DNA from: Marinimicrobium agarilyticum DSM 16975
GTDB lineage: Bacteria; Pseudomonadota; Gammaproteobacteria; Pseudomonadales; Cellvibrionaceae
Reading direction: 5' to 3'
NCBI RefSeq assembly: GCF_000423345.1
Contig: NZ_AUHU01000010.1
Coordinates: 62,001-126,000, forward strand
Length of the DNA stretch: 64,000 nt
Shown here piece by piece: positions 1 to 8,238 of the stretch (its first letter is position 1; each line of letters opens with the position of its first letter). The notes beneath the pieces were generated by a model. That model did not search any database. It had not been told where the DNA came from and saw nothing but the letters and a program-made list of their open reading frames with translations. A program made the position numbers and the translations under genes.

Positions 1-1000
1 GGTTGGGGGAGTCCGGAAAATGCTGCGGCTCGACGCAGAAGGCGCCGTGGCGGACATGGCGAACGCCTTTGCCCTCCGTCGAACCATCGAGGAAGTTACC
101 GCTATACAGCTGAAAGCAAGGCTCCTCGGTCCAGACTTCAAGCACGCGCCCCGAGACGGGCTCTATGGCTCTGGCGGCCAAGCTCTCACCTTCGCTGGCG
201 CGCTCATCGACCACGAAGTTGTGGTCGTACCCGCCGTTCGCCCGCTTGAGCTGAGTCTCATCCGCATCAATATCAGAACCAATTGCCTTGGGCTGGGTAA
301 AATCAAAAGCGTTGTTGGTCACCGCCTCCAAAGGCCCTTCAGGAATCAGCCCCTCATTGACCGGGGTATACTGCCGGGCATTCAGTTGCAACTGATGATC
401 CCGCACGGTACCGGAGCCGGCGAGATTGAAGTAACTATGCTGGGTCAGGTTGACCGGCGTGGCTTTGTCCGTTGTGGCGGTGTAATCCGTGATCAGTTGG
501 TTGTCCTCCGTGAGCCAATACTCCACCACCACTGAGAGGGTGCCGGGGTAACCCTGATCACCGTCAACACTGATCAGTTTCAGGCGAAGCCCTACCCCGA
601 GGTCACCTTCTACTGGCTCGGCTTCCCAGAGTTTTTTGTCGAACCCTTCCACTCCGCCGTGCAGGTGATTATTACCGTCATTCTGATCCAGAGAATAGGT
701 CATACCGTCCAGCTTAAAGCGTCCACCGGCAAGACGGTTGCCGAAGCGACCAATCAACGCGCCAAAATAGGGAGAGTCCGTCAGGTACGGCGCAAACTCA
801 TCGAAGCCCAGCACGACATCAGCCATCGCTCCATCCCGATCGGGAACGAACAGGTGGGTGATGATGCCCCCATAGTTGATGATGCGCGCTTCAGCACCGG
901 AGGCGTTGCGCAGTGAAAACTGGGTAACCTCCCGCCCGTCGGGCAGGGTTCCGAATACCCGATGAGAGACCGAACCTTTGGCCGTCGTAATATCTGTCAT
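1..1000 (-). CDS. galM: Aldose 1-epimerase (galactose mutarotase), C-terminus cut by window edge
   Basis: The reading frame starts at an ATG at 1000 (MTDITTAKGS) and runs off the left edge still open. It interconverts alpha and beta anomers of aldoses such as galactose, arabinose or xylose. Family motifs are visible: NNHLHGG with the first catalytic His, PVNLTQHSYFNLAG with the second, and near the edge FCVEPQHFPDSPN with the catalytic Glu, so only a short C-terminal piece is missing. No signal peptide is seen at this start, so it is probably cytoplasmic. It lies downstream of two TonB receptors on the same strand but is separated from them by an intrinsic terminator, so it may have its own promoter. 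Its place beside an arabinose locus suggests it speeds anomer supply to sugar catabolism; substrate preference is inferred. Confidence 0.93.
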   Translation of the reverse strand, partial: MTDITTAKGSVSHRVFGTLPDGREVTQFSLRNASGAEARIINYGGIITHLFVPDRDGAMADVVLGFDEFAPYLTDSPYFGALIGRFGNRLAGGRFKLDGMTYSLDQNDGNNHLHGGVEGFDKKLWEAEPVEGDLGVGLRLKLISVDGDQGYPGTLSVVVEYWLTEDNQLITDYTATTDKATPVNLTQHSYFNLAGSGTVRDHQLQLNARQYTPVNEGLIPEGPLEAVTNNAFDFTQPKAIGSDIDADETQLKRANGGYDHNFVVDERASEGESLAARAIEPVSGRVLEVWTEEPCFQLYSGNFLDGSTEGKGVRHVRHGAFCVEPQHFPDSPN

Positions 1001-1110
1001 GGTGCAATTCCTGAGCGCAGGGCGCTAAACTCGTGAAGCGCCAAACGGCGCAAAAAGGCAGTGTCAATTTAGGGGGAAATGGTACCGTAAGGCGATGCTT
1101 TTGATAAGCC

Positions 1111-1143
1111 AAAAAAAGGCCAACCCCTATTTCAGAGTTGGCC
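1111..1143 (-). terminator. Intrinsic terminator after TonB receptor 1
   Basis: Read on the minus strand, GGCCAAC pairs with GTTGGCC around a 12-base loop and is followed by seven T. It lies about 45 bases past the receptor stop codon and before galM. Confidence 0.8.
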
Positions 1144-1189
1144 AAGCGCATTCCGCCGGAGCCGAGCTCCAGCCTCTAGCACACACTCA

Positions 1190-3970
1190 TCAGAACGTGT
1201 ATCGGGCCCCCAGCGCAAAGGTGCGGCTGATCTGCCAGGTACTGGCGGTATGCAGCTCGCTATTACCGTAACGGCTCTGATACACCTCACCCGTCAAGTT
1301 GGTGGCATCAAAGGTGAAGGTCAGGCCATCGGTGGCGTTGTAGCTGAACTGATAGTCCAGACTCCCCTGCGCATCGCGATAAATGCCGGTGGGGTTGGCG
1401 AACTGCCCCGAGTCATTGGTGAACAGGAAGTCACTGCGCCAGACGTAGGACAGGCGGGTATCAAAGCTCGGGCGCTCGTAGGCCAACGTGACGCTGTAGG
1501 ATTCATCAGACACACCGAACATATCGCTTTCGGTGTAGCCGGTGATTTCACCGTCAGTATCCACTACGGGGTTAACTTGCTCGGTGTCCAGGAAGGTGGC
1601 GCTGCTTTGCAGCCCCAGCCCATCCCAGGCGCCGGTCAGGTTTTCGGGGAAGTAGTTAAAACCAATTTCCACACCTGAGAGCGTGCCCTCACCGGCATTC
1701 TCCGGCCGGGTCAAAACGAAGGTATCGGCCTCGAAGCCATCAAGGTCGCGCTCCAGCACACTGCGGTAGCTGACCACCAACCCTTCGATATCGCGCTCAA
1801 ACCAGGTCAGATACGCCGAGCTGGCGTCGCCAATGTACCACTCCAGAGACAGGTCGATATTCTGGGAGCTGGTCGGTTGAAGATTGGCGTTACCGCTGGT
1901 GGCAGTGCCATAGCCCACGTTGGTGGTGTCGTCCAGGTAGGTGATGGTCGGGTTCAGGTCCCCGAAGTTCGGCATACGCAGAGTTTCACCGTAGCTCAGA
2001 CGAAGCAGGACATCCTGGCGCAGATGATAACGCAGCGCCAATGTTTTCAGCAGCTCATCGGTGTCCGTGGTCGCCTCGGTCACGTCCCCCGAGACGCTGT
2101 CATGAAACTGGGTATCGGTCTGGACATCAACGTAGCGCAGGCCGATTTCACCATCCAGCCGAAGCCCGGCGAGACGGGTTTCAAACTCAGAGCTGGCGTA
2201 AAGGGCCAGATTGGCCTCCTCAACGGCGAACTCCTGACGCAGAGTCTGCTCCGGGTTCAACCCATAAAGACCCAGGAATTCGGAGCGGTTATCCGCGATA
2301 TAGGCACTGTCCGCAACCATCCAGGAGCGGGGCACGTCGGCTTCGCCACCGAAAAAGTCGTTGTTAATATGCGCAATGCCTTCATAGAGGTCAAAGCTGC
2401 ACTGGCTGGGCTGAGCACAAGCGCCGGTTTGCGAATAGCCGAACTCCTCGGCGTCACGATCGTCGTAGCGAACACCAAACTTCACCAGAGTGAACACTTC
2501 GTTATCCAGGAAGTATTCACCATCCGTGGTGAACGTTACGGCGGAACCCTGGTCTTTCGCGGCGTTGTCGTACATTACGCCCATGGTGTACTGACTGGCA
2601 TCCGCCAGATTGCCCTCGTCCACGCTCTCAGTGGCGGGATCATCGGCAAACTCAATGCCCGGAATACCATCAAAGTTCACGCTGGTCATGTAACGGGCCG
2701 TATCGTTGCGCATGGCCACAAAATGAGTGTCGTACTCGCTTTTCTGGTAAACCACCTCCGATTCAAGGTAGACGTCATCGGCCAGCTGCCAGTCGCCACC
2801 GAGCGCATACAGAAAGCTGTCAGTCTCCGATTTGGTGTAATCTCCGCTGCCAAAGGTCCCGTTGGCACCAACGGTACGGGATTTGATGATATTGGTCCCC
2901 TCGTAAGTCTCGAAGGTCTCCTCAGGGCTGGAACCCAGGGCCCACCAGCTATCAACGTAGCTGAACATCTGAGAGTTCAAGCCCTCGTTGCGATAGCCAT
3001 TGTAAAACGCCTCGAAGGTGTACTCGGAACTGTCGTTGGGCGCGAACTGCAAAGAAAGGTTCGCCGCCGGGCGTTCACGATCACCGGTGATGTCGTTGAG
3101 AATAAAGGCATCGCGGGAGAGGTAATACTCCGCCTCCTCGCCATTGATGCTCAGCGTAGAACCCGCCTCGGTGGGAAGCCCCTGCTCCAATCCCGACGCC
3201 CAGATAGGAGACTCACTCACGTCAGGATGATCGAGAAAGATACGCTCCAGAGCCACGTAGGGCGCTACCGGGTTTTCGGACATGAAGGGAACTTGCGCTC
3301 CTGCCGTGACCAACTGATCGCGAGACTCTGTGCGGGCATACGAAACGTTCAACAACGCACCAAACTCACCGGCCTCACTGCTCCACCGGTTGCTGAACAG
3401 CGCGCTGATGTTGGGGTTGGTTTTTTCCGACTCTTCCATATAGACGCCACGAGCACTGACAGAAACATGGGCTCCGTCGAAGTCGAATGGCTGGAAGGTG
3501 TGCACATCAATCAAGCCCGCAATGCCATTTTCATAATGTTCAGCGCCACGATTCTTGATCACATCCACCCGGGAAACCAGTGTGGAGGGCATATCGGCCA
3601 GGGCCACTGCCCTGCCGGCAGAGATGAATACCGTCCGTCCATTGATGGTGGTACTGATATCGGTCAAACCGCGGATGGAGACCGCATTGGCTTCACCGGC
3701 TCCGCGGTCGGTGACCTGTACGCCAGAGACACGCTGCAGGGACTCGACCACGTTGTTGTCAGGTAGCTTGCCGATGTCCTCTGCCACGATGGAATCCATG
3801 ACGTGCATGGAGTCACGCTTGATACTGATGGCTTTATTCAAACTGGCGCGAATGCCGGTGACCACAATCTCTTCCAACAAGGGCTCGTCGGGGAAACTTT
3901 GGGTCAGGGCGGGAGTGCTCGCGAACGCGAGGGTGGCCGCAATACTGCGACTCAGATAGGAACGCTTCAT
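1190..3970 (-). CDS. TonB-dependent outer-membrane receptor 1
   Basis: A 926-residue outer-membrane receptor for TonB-driven uptake, probably of oligosaccharides. The start at 3970 gives MKRSYLSRSIAATLAFAS, a normal signal peptide like that of the neighbouring receptor. A longer frame to 4027 adds 19 residues with no sense as a signal, and a CAGGAG lies upstream of 3970. After the signal come a TonB box (EEIVVTGIRASL), the plug (EDIGKLPDNNVVESLQRVSGVQV, VSIRGL) and a long beta-barrel ending in the aromatic C-terminus FALGARYTF. It follows another receptor on the same strand with a terminator between them, so it is probably a separate unit. A palindrome centred on ACCGGT lies just upstream. 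The ligand is inferred from context to be an arabinose-containing glycan; sequence alone does not show it. Confidence 0.93.
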   Translation of the reverse strand: MKRSYLSRSIAATLAFASTPALTQSFPDEPLLEEIVVTGIRASLNKAISIKRDSMHVMDSIVAEDIGKLPDNNVVESLQRVSGVQVTDRGAGEANAVSIRGLTDISTTINGRTVFISAGRAVALADMPSTLVSRVDVIKNRGAEHYENGIAGLIDVHTFQPFDFDGAHVSVSARGVYMEESEKTNPNISALFSNRWSSEAGEFGALLNVSYARTESRDQLVTAGAQVPFMSENPVAPYVALERIFLDHPDVSESPIWASGLEQGLPTEAGSTLSINGEEAEYYLSRDAFILNDITGDRERPAANLSLQFAPNDSSEYTFEAFYNGYRNEGLNSQMFSYVDSWWALGSSPEETFETYEGTNIIKSRTVGANGTFGSGDYTKSETDSFLYALGGDWQLADDVYLESEVVYQKSEYDTHFVAMRNDTARYMTSVNFDGIPGIEFADDPATESVDEGNLADASQYTMGVMYDNAAKDQGSAVTFTTDGEYFLDNEVFTLVKFGVRYDDRDAEEFGYSQTGACAQPSQCSFDLYEGIAHINNDFFGGEADVPRSWMVADSAYIADNRSEFLGLYGLNPEQTLRQEFAVEEANLALYASSEFETRLAGLRLDGEIGLRYVDVQTDTQFHDSVSGDVTEATTDTDELLKTLALRYHLRQDVLLRLSYGETLRMPNFGDLNPTITYLDDTTNVGYGTATSGNANLQPTSSQNIDLSLEWYIGDASSAYLTWFERDIEGLVVSYRSVLERDLDGFEADTFVLTRPENAGEGTLSGVEIGFNYFPENLTGAWDGLGLQSSATFLDTEQVNPVVDTDGEITGYTESDMFGVSDESYSVTLAYERPSFDTRLSYVWRSDFLFTNDSGQFANPTGIYRDAQGSLDYQFSYNATDGLTFTFDATNLTGEVYQSRYGNSELHTASTWQISRTFALGARYTF

Positions 3971-4055
3971 ACTTGGGTACATCTCCTGGAATCCGTTTTT
4001 TAGCGGCTTGGTGTGCCGCTCGTTCACTTTGTGGGTGTCCTACAGAACCGTTCGT

Positions 4056-4067
4056 GAAACCGGTTCC
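4056..4067. promoter_or_regulatory. LacI-type operator-like palindrome
   Basis: GAAACCGGTTCC is symmetric except at one pair of positions and has the central CG and AACCGGTT core typical of LacI-family operators. It sits about 90 bases upstream of the receptor start at 3970. The same core occurs before the TonB receptor at 52070. No LacI-family regulator is encoded in the window. Confidence 0.45.
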
Positions 4068-4250
4068 GTGCGGATTTTAGTCATATAAAATGATATTTAG
4101 AAGACAAGTTGTATTTGACGCCCAACCGATTGCACGGTTTGTGATGGGCGTCACAAGAAGGAGTGGGGCAGTGAGACAGGAGAGGGAACTTTTCGGAGGA
4201 CGAGCTAACGCGTCGGGGGCGGTCCAGCCCCAAGGGAGAACAATTTTGGC

Positions 4251-4280
4251 AAAAAAAAGGCCAACCCCGAAGGGTTGGCC
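4251..4280 (-). terminator. Intrinsic terminator after TonB receptor 2
   Basis: On the minus strand a perfect 9-bp stem, GGCCAACCC with GGGTTGGCC, has a TTCG loop and is followed by eight T. It begins 34 bases after the receptor stop codon. Confidence 0.9.
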
Positions 4281-4313
4281 AAGTTTCGGCTTGGATTCAG
4301 CTAACCATTGCCC

Positions 4314-7022
4314 TTAGTAACGGAAACGTACACCTACCGAGTAAGTACGTTCGCGAGCAAACGTGTCTCTGGGGTAGAGATACTCATCGGCGGCGGAATC
4401 GCCACCAAAGTAGTCGCTATATACAGAGTCAGTCAGGTTTGTACCCTCGACCAAGAAGGTCAAGTTGTCATTGAAGTCATAGTTCAGAGCCAGATCAAGT
4501 GAATCAGTCTCTGTCACCACAACGGAATTACCCGGTTGGGCGCCCGCAGCATTAAAGCTCAGATAATACTCACTGCGCCAGTTGTATGCCAAACGCGCGT
4601 TAAACGGTCCTTTTTCGTAGAGAACGATAAAGTTATAGGACTCGTCCGACACATTCTGCAACGGCTGCATCTCTGTGTTGCCTTCCGCATCGGGCGGTGT
4701 CTCAGCCTCGCCATCCATAAAGGTGGCGTTTGCCTGAATACCAAACCCGGACCAGGCTCCCGGAAGGCTGTCGAAGAATTGAGTATAAGCGAACTCAAAC
4801 CCTTCCAAGAAACCGTCGCCGGTATTTTGCGGGCGAGTTACTTGATAGGGAACGCCATCGCGCATCTCCTCAGAGGCGTACGACTGAATGTACCCCTGAA
4901 TATCACGATAGAAGTATCCGCCGCTTAAAGAACCGGCCGCATCAAAGTACCACTCAAGAGAAAGGTCGAAGTTATCCGACTCAACAGAGTCGAGCTCCGG
5001 GTTACCACCAGTGCCTGTCCCAAAGTCAGGCTGTGTTGGCGTCGGCTGAAAGTACGCCGTCGACGGGTTCAACTGAGCGAAGCCCGGGCGGGTAATGGTC
5101 TGACTGACCGCGCCGCGAAGGAACAAGTCTTCAGTCAATTCAAGACGGGCACTTGCACTTGGGAGCAACCGGTCATCGGTAGAATCTTCGTTTACAGGCT
5201 GAACCTCACCATCAACGGTGCTGGTACCACTCAAGCTGGAGTCTAAGCGGACCAGGCGTGCGCCAAACTGACCATCCAGCGGCAGTCCAGCCAACTCGGT
5301 TTCATAGTTGGCTTTTGCATAGAGTGCGTAGTTATTCTCTTCGTTGTCAAAAAACAACTCTGGAATATACTCCGGCCCCTCAGGCAACCGGTCGTACCCC
5401 AACGCCTCTCGAATATCTTCACGATTGCGCAGAAGATACTCACGGTTTGGTGTTAACCACTGAGTAGTTTCCAAGTCTACCACGTCATCCAAGAAACCGG
5501 CGGGTGTCCGATCTTCCAAGCCAGGGAAGTCCGTCAAAGGCACAACAGAACCGGAGATGTTCGGGCTACCGCCCGTATCCGCTTCCTGATTGAACGCACT
5601 ACGCTGAGCAACGCGGAAACCGAAGTCCACGGTATTGATAAAGCTGCTGTTTATTTCGTAGTTGAAGTCTGTTTTCCAGGCAACCTCCTCACCTTCTTGC
5701 CGGCTGCGCTGGTCAAAGAACTGATTGAGCTCATACTGGGAAGGGTCAAAAAGGTTGTATGGCGTTCCATCCGCGTTACGAATCTCTACGTCAGAGGCAC
5801 CACTTCCGTTTTGGGAAAAGTCATAAGTGATCTGAGGCGCGAAGAACACCAAGTCCAAAATAAAAGAACGGTTGTCAGCTTCACTAGTGGTGTAAGCCAG
5901 GTCAGAGGACACCGTCATATTGTCAAAAAACCATTCACCACCGACAGCAACCTGGGTTGTGTCTGAGCTGTTAAAGAACGCCTGATTACTTGTAATCGTA
6001 CCGGGCGCGTTATCTCGCTCGAACTCCTTCACGACATTGGTGTCGCCTTTGAATTCTGTCACGCGTCCTGCTGGGCCGCCCCAAGTCGGGAGAGGTACCC
6101 AAAAGTTAAGCTGCGAGTCCTGTTCGTAGGACACATGGAAAAACTCTGCATAGTACTCACTGCCAGAATCAGGACTGAACTGGAAGGCACCATTTGCAGA
6201 CGTACGGTTGCGATCCCCATACCGGAAATAAGAACCGATCACATTAGGCATCAATACCGGCTCGTCCGGGTTCGGAGGAGTCAAGGAGCCCGGATCGGTA
6301 ACGTTCTGCAGCTCCGGCGCGGTGTTGAAATTGACCTGATCCATGTACTGACGATCTTGATAGGACACACTCAACAGAGCGCCAAAGTCGCCTGCCGACG
6401 AACTCCAGTTGTTGTTGACAGTGAGACTGCCGATCGGGTCGGTCGCGTCAGCCTTTTCGCTCCGCACGGCCCGGAGACCACCAGCAACGGTCAAGCCGTC
6501 ATCAAAGTCGAAGGGGCGGCGCAGGTACACATCAATCACACCCGCGAGGCCGCCAGACAAATCATCGGAACTGGCAGATTTCTTGACGTCTACTCGGGCC
6601 AGCAAGTCGGCAGGGATGTCGGCGAGCGCAATACCACGACCCGTTGTAGTAAAAATGTTTCTTTCATTGATCGTGGTCACGACATTCGGCAAGCCGCGCA
6701 CCAGAACCTGGCTGGCTTCGCCATTAGCGCGGGTTATCTGCACACCGGGAACACGCTGAAGAGCAGCTGCCACGCTGTTGTCTGGCAGCTTACCAATGTC
6801 TTCAGCCACAATGGAATCAACGACTTGCTGGGATTCCATCTTGATGTTCTGTGCGCTCATAACACTGCTACGAACGCCGCGAACAATAACCTCTTCCAGA
6901 AGAGGCTGTGCTTCGGATTGATCTTGATTGTCTTGGGTGTCTTGAGCGTGCGCCAAGATAGGAAGCCCTGAAAGGGCGATTGAGGCAGCGATACTGCGAC
7001 TCAGTAGGGAACGCTTAAACAT
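4314..7022 (-). CDS. TonB-dependent outer-membrane receptor 2
   Basis: A 902-residue TonB-dependent receptor. The signal peptide MFKRSLLSRSIAASIALS ends near AHAQ. It is followed by an acidic linker, the TonB box (LLEEVIVRGVRSS), the plug domain with EDIGKLPDNSVAAALQRVPG, and a beta-barrel ending in YSVGVRFRY. The N-terminal half resembles receptor 1, so the two are probably diverged paralogues within one locus. An upstream SD-like CAGGAG is present and a strong terminator follows. The 425-base AT-rich leader carries a large inverted repeat that could be its operator. Transport of arabinan fragments is inferred from the adjacent GH127/GH43/araBDA genes, not from motifs. Confidence 0.93.
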   Translation of the reverse strand: MFKRSLLSRSIAASIALSGLPILAHAQDTQDNQDQSEAQPLLEEVIVRGVRSSVMSAQNIKMESQQVVDSIVAEDIGKLPDNSVAAALQRVPGVQITRANGEASQVLVRGLPNVVTTINERNIFTTTGRGIALADIPADLLARVDVKKSASSDDLSGGLAGVIDVYLRRPFDFDDGLTVAGGLRAVRSEKADATDPIGSLTVNNNWSSSAGDFGALLSVSYQDRQYMDQVNFNTAPELQNVTDPGSLTPPNPDEPVLMPNVIGSYFRYGDRNRTSANGAFQFSPDSGSEYYAEFFHVSYEQDSQLNFWVPLPTWGGPAGRVTEFKGDTNVVKEFERDNAPGTITSNQAFFNSSDTTQVAVGGEWFFDNMTVSSDLAYTTSEADNRSFILDLVFFAPQITYDFSQNGSGASDVEIRNADGTPYNLFDPSQYELNQFFDQRSRQEGEEVAWKTDFNYEINSSFINTVDFGFRVAQRSAFNQEADTGGSPNISGSVVPLTDFPGLEDRTPAGFLDDVVDLETTQWLTPNREYLLRNREDIREALGYDRLPEGPEYIPELFFDNEENNYALYAKANYETELAGLPLDGQFGARLVRLDSSLSGTSTVDGEVQPVNEDSTDDRLLPSASARLELTEDLFLRGAVSQTITRPGFAQLNPSTAYFQPTPTQPDFGTGTGGNPELDSVESDNFDLSLEWYFDAAGSLSGGYFYRDIQGYIQSYASEEMRDGVPYQVTRPQNTGDGFLEGFEFAYTQFFDSLPGAWSGFGIQANATFMDGEAETPPDAEGNTEMQPLQNVSDESYNFIVLYEKGPFNARLAYNWRSEYYLSFNAAGAQPGNSVVVTETDSLDLALNYDFNDNLTFLVEGTNLTDSVYSDYFGGDSAADEYLYPRDTFARERTYSVGVRFRY

Positions 7023-7447
7023 ATTGCAACTCTCCTGCGGTTTGCGTACGTACCCCGAAGAGGGACCGACATATTTCGGCTTGCTTTCGAGGCACCTGGT
7101 TATTTTTAAATCGGAGTATCAAGGATACTATCGTAATATAAAAGTACCATCAATACTTTTGTATTACATTTGTCACCTGAATTTGATTTAAATTACAGAA
7201 TCATAGCCATAACACTCGTCAATTGTCGCCATATTCATCTTTTTACTCTAAAAATAAGATTATATATAATATAAAATCAATATATCCCCCTGCACTCTCA
7301 AGGGTATTTATAGCTCCAAAGTACATACTCTTCCAGTAATTAGTCATAAAATATGCTTATATTCATTAAAACCATAACCCTGCCAGGGTTGAAATGAGAC
7401 GGAATTACCCCATTCCTAGTCATACTTAACTGTTTTAGGAGAGCTGT
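7023..7447. promoter_or_regulatory. AT-rich divergent promoter region
   Basis: This 425-base gap separates TonB receptor 2 (minus) from the SDR gene (plus). It is much more AT-rich than the flanking genes, with runs such as ATTATATATAATATAA near 7261-7280. It contains the 35-base inverted repeat listed separately. AGGAGAGCTGT directly before 7448 is the ribosome-binding site of the SDR gene. I see no coding sequence in it. Confidence 0.6.
7133..7167. promoter_or_regulatory. 35-base inverted repeat, candidate operator
   Basis: Arms GTAATATAAAAGTA and TACTTTTGTATTAC match at 13 of 14 positions around a 7-base spacer (CCATCAA). It is about 110 bases upstream of the receptor at 7022. It lacks the T-run of a terminator and its AT-rich long arms fit a dimeric regulator site. 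The regulator is unknown. Confidence 0.5.
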
Positions 7448-8113
7448 ATGAGCAAGACTGTGGTAATCACTGGTGCCAACCGGGGTATCGGCCTGTCGTT
7501 CGTAAAACGTTATCTGGCGCGGGGCGATACTGTTTATGCGGCCTGCCGCCAAGCCTCGGACGCGTTGGCAGACAGCGGCGCCAATATCATTGACGGTGTG
7601 GATGTCAGCTCCGAGGAGGGCATTGCCCGGCTGACCAAAGCGTTGGAAGGAGTCACTATCGACCTTCTGATCAACAACGCGGGCATTCTGCGGAACGAGT
7701 CTTTGGGTTCACTGAGTACCGAGACCATACGGGCGCAGTTTGAAACCAACGCTTTAGCGCCGCTCCTGGTCACCGATGCGCTTCGGGGCAACCTGGCCGG
7801 CGACGCAAAAGTCGCTCTGATTACCAGCCGCATGGGGTCTATCACCGACAATACCAGTGGTGGCCGCTATGGCTATCGTATGTCCAAGGCCGCCTTGAAC
7901 GCGGCCGGTAAATCATTGAGCGAGGATCTTAAGAGCCAGGGGGTGGCCGTTGCCATTCTTCACCCCGGGCTGGTCGGTACCGAGATGATTGGCGGGCATG
8001 GCGACATTACGCCGGACGAGGCCGCCCAACGGTTGGTGAAGCGGATAGATGAGTTGACGCTGGAGAATACCGGGACCTTTTGGCATTCGAATGGGCAGGA
8101 GTTGCCTTGGTAA
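7448..8113 (+). CDS. Short-chain dehydrogenase/reductase
   Basis: A 221-residue classical SDR, NAD(P)H-dependent and cytoplasmic. The cofactor motif TGANRGIG is at residues 8-15, NNAG at 76-79, and the catalytic Ser131, Tyr143 and Lys147 (YGYRMSK) are in place, so it should be active. Substrate cannot be read from the sequence; C-factor-like and sniffer-type SDRs of similar length are the closest style. The ribosome-binding site AGGAG lies 6 bases before the ATG. It is the only plus-strand gene in the arabinose region, divergent from receptor 2 and convergent with the GH127 gene, so a link to arabinose metabolism is only positional. Confidence 0.85.
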   Translation: MSKTVVITGANRGIGLSFVKRYLARGDTVYAACRQASDALADSGANIIDGVDVSSEEGIARLTKALEGVTIDLLINNAGILRNESLGSLSTETIRAQFETNALAPLLVTDALRGNLAGDAKVALITSRMGSITDNTSGGRYGYRMSKAALNAAGKSLSEDLKSQGVAVAILHPGLVGTEMIGGHGDITPDEAAQRLVKRIDELTLENTGTFWHSNGQELPW

Positions 8114-8147
8114 GCAAACGACAGAGTCGATCGGAGCGATAAGGGGT

Positions 8148-8169
8148 AGGTGGCGGCTATCGCCTTACC
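8148..8169. repeat. REP-like intergenic repeat, copy 1
   Basis: This 22-base segment (starting AGGTGGCGGCTATCGCC) is identical to 10678-10699. Similarity extends imperfectly through a following CCCTAC. The core GGCGGCTATCGCC is partly self-complementary. Both copies flank the GH127 gene in non-coding DNA. Confidence 0.6.
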
Positions 8170-8193
8170 AACCCTACTCGGAGGTCAACTATA

Positions 8194-8234
8194 GGTGAAG
8201 ACGGATGCGGCTGGAGACTGCATCCGCCTTCACC
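8194..8234. terminator. Strong hairpin between convergent genes
   Basis: GGTGAAG-A-CGGATGC pairs with GCATCCG-C-CTTCACC, 14 pairs with a single mismatch and an 11-base loop. It lies between the ends of the SDR gene (8113) and the GH127 gene (8239). No T-run follows on either strand, so it may be a transcript-end stabiliser or a weak bidirectional terminator. Confidence 0.5.
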
Positions 8235-8238
8235 TGAG

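Noticed and set aside
1877-3766. A 629-residue open frame on the plus strand
   Set aside because: It is antisense to TonB receptor 1, whose plug and barrel motifs are clear; the open frame follows from codon bias on the opposite strand.
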